43,937 bases of DNA. It comes from Microcystis viridis FACHB-1342 (GTDB lineage Bacteria > Cyanobacteriota > Cyanobacteriia > Cyanobacteriales > Microcystaceae). A program made the translations under genes and the position numbers. The stretch lies in NCBI RefSeq assembly GCF_014698335.1, contig NZ_JACJSV010000042.1, forward strand, positions 1 through 43,937, given 5' to 3'. The stretch's first letter is position 1. Every line of letters begins with the position of its first letter. Shown here piece by piece: positions 42,563 through 43,937 of this stretch. The notes below the pieces were generated by a model. The model had not been told where the DNA came from. It did not search any database and was given only the letters and a program-made list of their open reading frames with translations.

Positions 42563-42778
42563 CTAGTAACTTTCTTCCTTGCCGACGGTTTTGAGGGTAA
42601 GTAGTTGATTGCCTTGACTGAGACTATCGGCGATCGCTTCTCGAATCGGTAGGTCAATACTGGTTTCAGCGAGGATTTCTTGGGCTTTTTGCCGCAAATC
42701 TGCCCCGGTATCGGCATCTACTTGGTCTAGATCGAGTAATTCCTGCGATAGCTGTTCGATCGAATTCGGGTTAGTCAT
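42563..42778 (-). CDS. Small conserved hypothetical protein
   Basis: A 71-residue acidic, helix-forming product starting MTNPNSIEQLSQELLDLDQV. No family is recognised. It lies 23 bases upstream of the TolB-like lipoprotein start on the same strand, so the two probably share a transcript. Confidence 0.6.
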   Translation of the reverse strand: MTNPNSIEQLSQELLDLDQVDADTGADLRQKAQEILAETSIDLPIREAIADSLSQGNQLLTLKTVGKEESY

Positions 42779-43097
42779 AGCTCAGGCTCCCAACAAGCTT
42801 AATTACACTTTTATTGTATTGTAAAGAATAAGGCTTCTGTTTGTTTTTGATTTTTCTCAGCGATTAAGGGATTTTGACAAGCAATTAACTTTTCTGATGG
42901 ATAATCTTCACTCTCAAATTCCACTAAGTTCACTCGATCGAATAATACTAATTGAATCACTATACACGGCCGCCATTTTAGCCTAAACTTCCCCCATTTG
43001 TCTATTTAAGGAATATTACAATAAACACGGGGTATATAAAGAAAAGTTAATGGGTTTATCCATTGATGGATAAGGGTTTTCGGCTATTGTAGTAGAT
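42779..43097. other. Intergenic stretch with a palindrome
   Basis: No gene is supported. TTATCCAT-TG-ATGGATAA at 43056-43073 is a perfect 8-bp-arm palindrome and could be an operator for the genes that follow. Confidence 0.4.
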
Positions 43098-43226
43098 ATG
43101 TATGGGGGGGAAGTTCAGCAATACTACCCAATCAGCACCCTCAAGTCTGGCGGTTTAGTGGAAGAGCAGTTTATTGTCCGCATGGCAAGAGGAAAGGCTA
43201 GAATTAGAGAAGATTTTAGACTTTAA
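43098..43226 (+). CDS. Short ORF upstream of the ATPase gene
   Basis: A 42-residue frame, MYGGEVQQYYPISTLKSGGL followed by VEEQFIVRMARGKARIREDF, ending 30 bases before the ATPase start. Composition looks protein-like and basic at the end, but no family is recognised. It may be a small gene or the tail of a lost one. Confidence 0.35.
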   Translation: MYGGEVQQYYPISTLKSGGLVEEQFIVRMARGKARIREDFRL

Positions 43227-43256
43227 TAGCAATTACATTTTCTAAGTAGTACGGCT

Positions 43257-43937
43257 ATGAGCATCAGCGATCCCACTAGCCAAAAAGTCTCGTTAACTCA
43301 GCTAAATCGCGCTCTCCGGCACTTTACCGACCGACACGAGTTAACCTTGCGATTTGCAGAATATCTCAACGATGACGAGCTTGACCCCCATAAAATCCTA
43401 TTCTTCTATGGGGATGGTGGCAATGGCAAGTCGCTGCTGCTGAAATTCTTATTGGAAAATTGTTGCAAGCGCTTTCCTTTAGAAACTTGGACAGAACTTA
43501 AAACCAAAACCCATCCTGAAATTGTTGAGTTTATTAAGACAATTACTGACTGGGAAAGTGACTTTCAATTTGTGCCAGCCACACTGTTGGATTTTGAATC
43601 CCCAGCCAGGTCATCGCGACCAGAACAACCTCAAGACAATTTCGACGGGCTACTGATTTTGCATAATCAGTTAATAATCAATGCTGTTCGCTTGGGATAT
43701 AAACTCTCTTTTCCGCTCTATCAGTTTGCTTGCATCTTGTATTTACAAAAGAAGGGAAAACTGACAAATGAATCCGTGAATAGATTATTTCCTTCACCGG
43801 AACTTTTTGCCTCTAAATTGGCAGTCTTCCTCATTAGGGACTTCCAAAAAATAAACTATTCATTCTCAAGAATAATAATCATTCTCGGAGTGTGGGAGGT
43901 AGGGATCGATGGTTGCCCCCTCCTTCCAATTTTGTAG
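43257..43937 (+). CDS. P-loop ATPase (AAA/STAND-like), apparently truncated by an IS end
   Basis: A 226-residue frame starting MSISDPTSQKVSLTQLNRAL. It has Walker A FFYGDGGNGKSLLLKFLLEN (about 49-68), like the N-terminal ATPase of larger cyanobacterial STAND-type or TPR-linked proteins. No clear Walker B or sensor is reached. From about residue 194 the sequence changes to RDFQKINYSFSRIIIILGV, encoded by GGGACTTCCAAAAAATAAAC, which looks like an IS inverted end. So the gene is probably interrupted, and the stop at the window edge lies in foreign DNA. Confidence 0.6.
   Translation: MSISDPTSQKVSLTQLNRALRHFTDRHELTLRFAEYLNDDELDPHKILFFYGDGGNGKSLLLKFLLENCCKRFPLETWTELKTKTHPEIVEFIKTITDWESDFQFVPATLLDFESPARSSRPEQPQDNFDGLLILHNQLIINAVRLGYKLSFPLYQFACILYLQKKGKLTNESVNRLFPSPELFASKLAVFLIRDFQKINYSFSRIIIILGVWEVGIDGCPLLPIL
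43836..43937. mobile_element. Probable IS left end (partial)
   Basis: AGGGACTTCCAAAAAATAAA at 43836-43855 has the look of an IS terminal repeat, and the ATPase protein similarity ends there. The element runs off the window, so neither transposase nor target duplication can be checked. Confidence 0.4.

Overview
The window looks like a chromosomal piece of a mobile-element-rich unicellular cyanobacterium, most likely Microcystis or a close relative. That assignment is inference. It rests on the cyanobacterial gene order around rpoA, cyanobacterium-restricted families (Ycf33/DUF751, DUF3086, DUF3119, DUF3370, DUF29, an NblB-like HEAT protein, HoxH, a group 2 sigma factor), frequent GCGATCGC (HIP1) octamers, heptanucleotide tandem repeats between genes, and many IS and MITE remnants, Uma2 copies and toxin-antitoxin pieces.

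Layout. 1-540: the 5' end of an IS607-type serine recombinase gene, then a 149-bp MITE with 7-bp target duplications. 541-5399: translation and transcription operon infA-rpmJ-rpsM-rpsK-rpoA-rplQ-truA-rplM-rpsI-rpmE, closed by a strong terminator. 5478-6675: an IS5-family element with a frameshifted transposase; a second copy of the same MITE sits in its end. 6912-8808: a convergent pair, TcmP plus a DUF5131 (Gp37/Gp68) three-cysteine protein. 9057-10910: divergent glycosyltransferase (with an in-frame TAG at codon 7) and sulfotransferase. 11007-16993: small hypothetical, orphan ABC ATPase, TPR lipoprotein, NblB-like protein, TPR protein, DUF29 and sigma factor. 17681-19105: hoxH without the other hox genes. 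19204-25310: an accessory stretch with a degenerate transposase, a large exported TPR-CHAT protein, a broken toxin-antitoxin locus, a doc toxin whose 3' end is replaced by a MITE, its AbrB-type antitoxin, a DUF2283 gene and a probable stand-alone toxin-domain/immunity pair. 25336-35965: hypothetical genes followed by ycf33, rbfA, a GH3 enzyme, an LpxB-like protein, tsaE, trm1, DUF3086, DUF3119 and a metal-type ABC ATPase. 36060-40363: ftsY, a tandem duplication carrying two Uma2 genes and two copies of a PCP_red-like gene, and moaA. 40676-43937: DUF3370, a WD40-like lipoprotein, and a P-loop ATPase apparently cut by an IS end.

How it works together. The first 5 kb is a housekeeping block making ribosomal proteins, IF-1, RNA polymerase alpha and a tRNA pseudouridine synthase; both its borders carry mobile DNA in place of the usual neighbours (secY/adk upstream, prfA downstream). 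The rest is a mosaic of single conserved genes separated by short mobile elements. Several genes are altered by these insertions in ways that can be reconstructed to the base: the IS5 transposase tail, the doc C-terminus and the end of trm1. The best candidates for poorly described biology are the TcmP/DUF5131 pair, the small toxin/immunity-like pair at 24685-25310, the TPR-CHAT protein, and the nested MITE families themselves. No tRNA, rRNA or CRISPR array was recognised.
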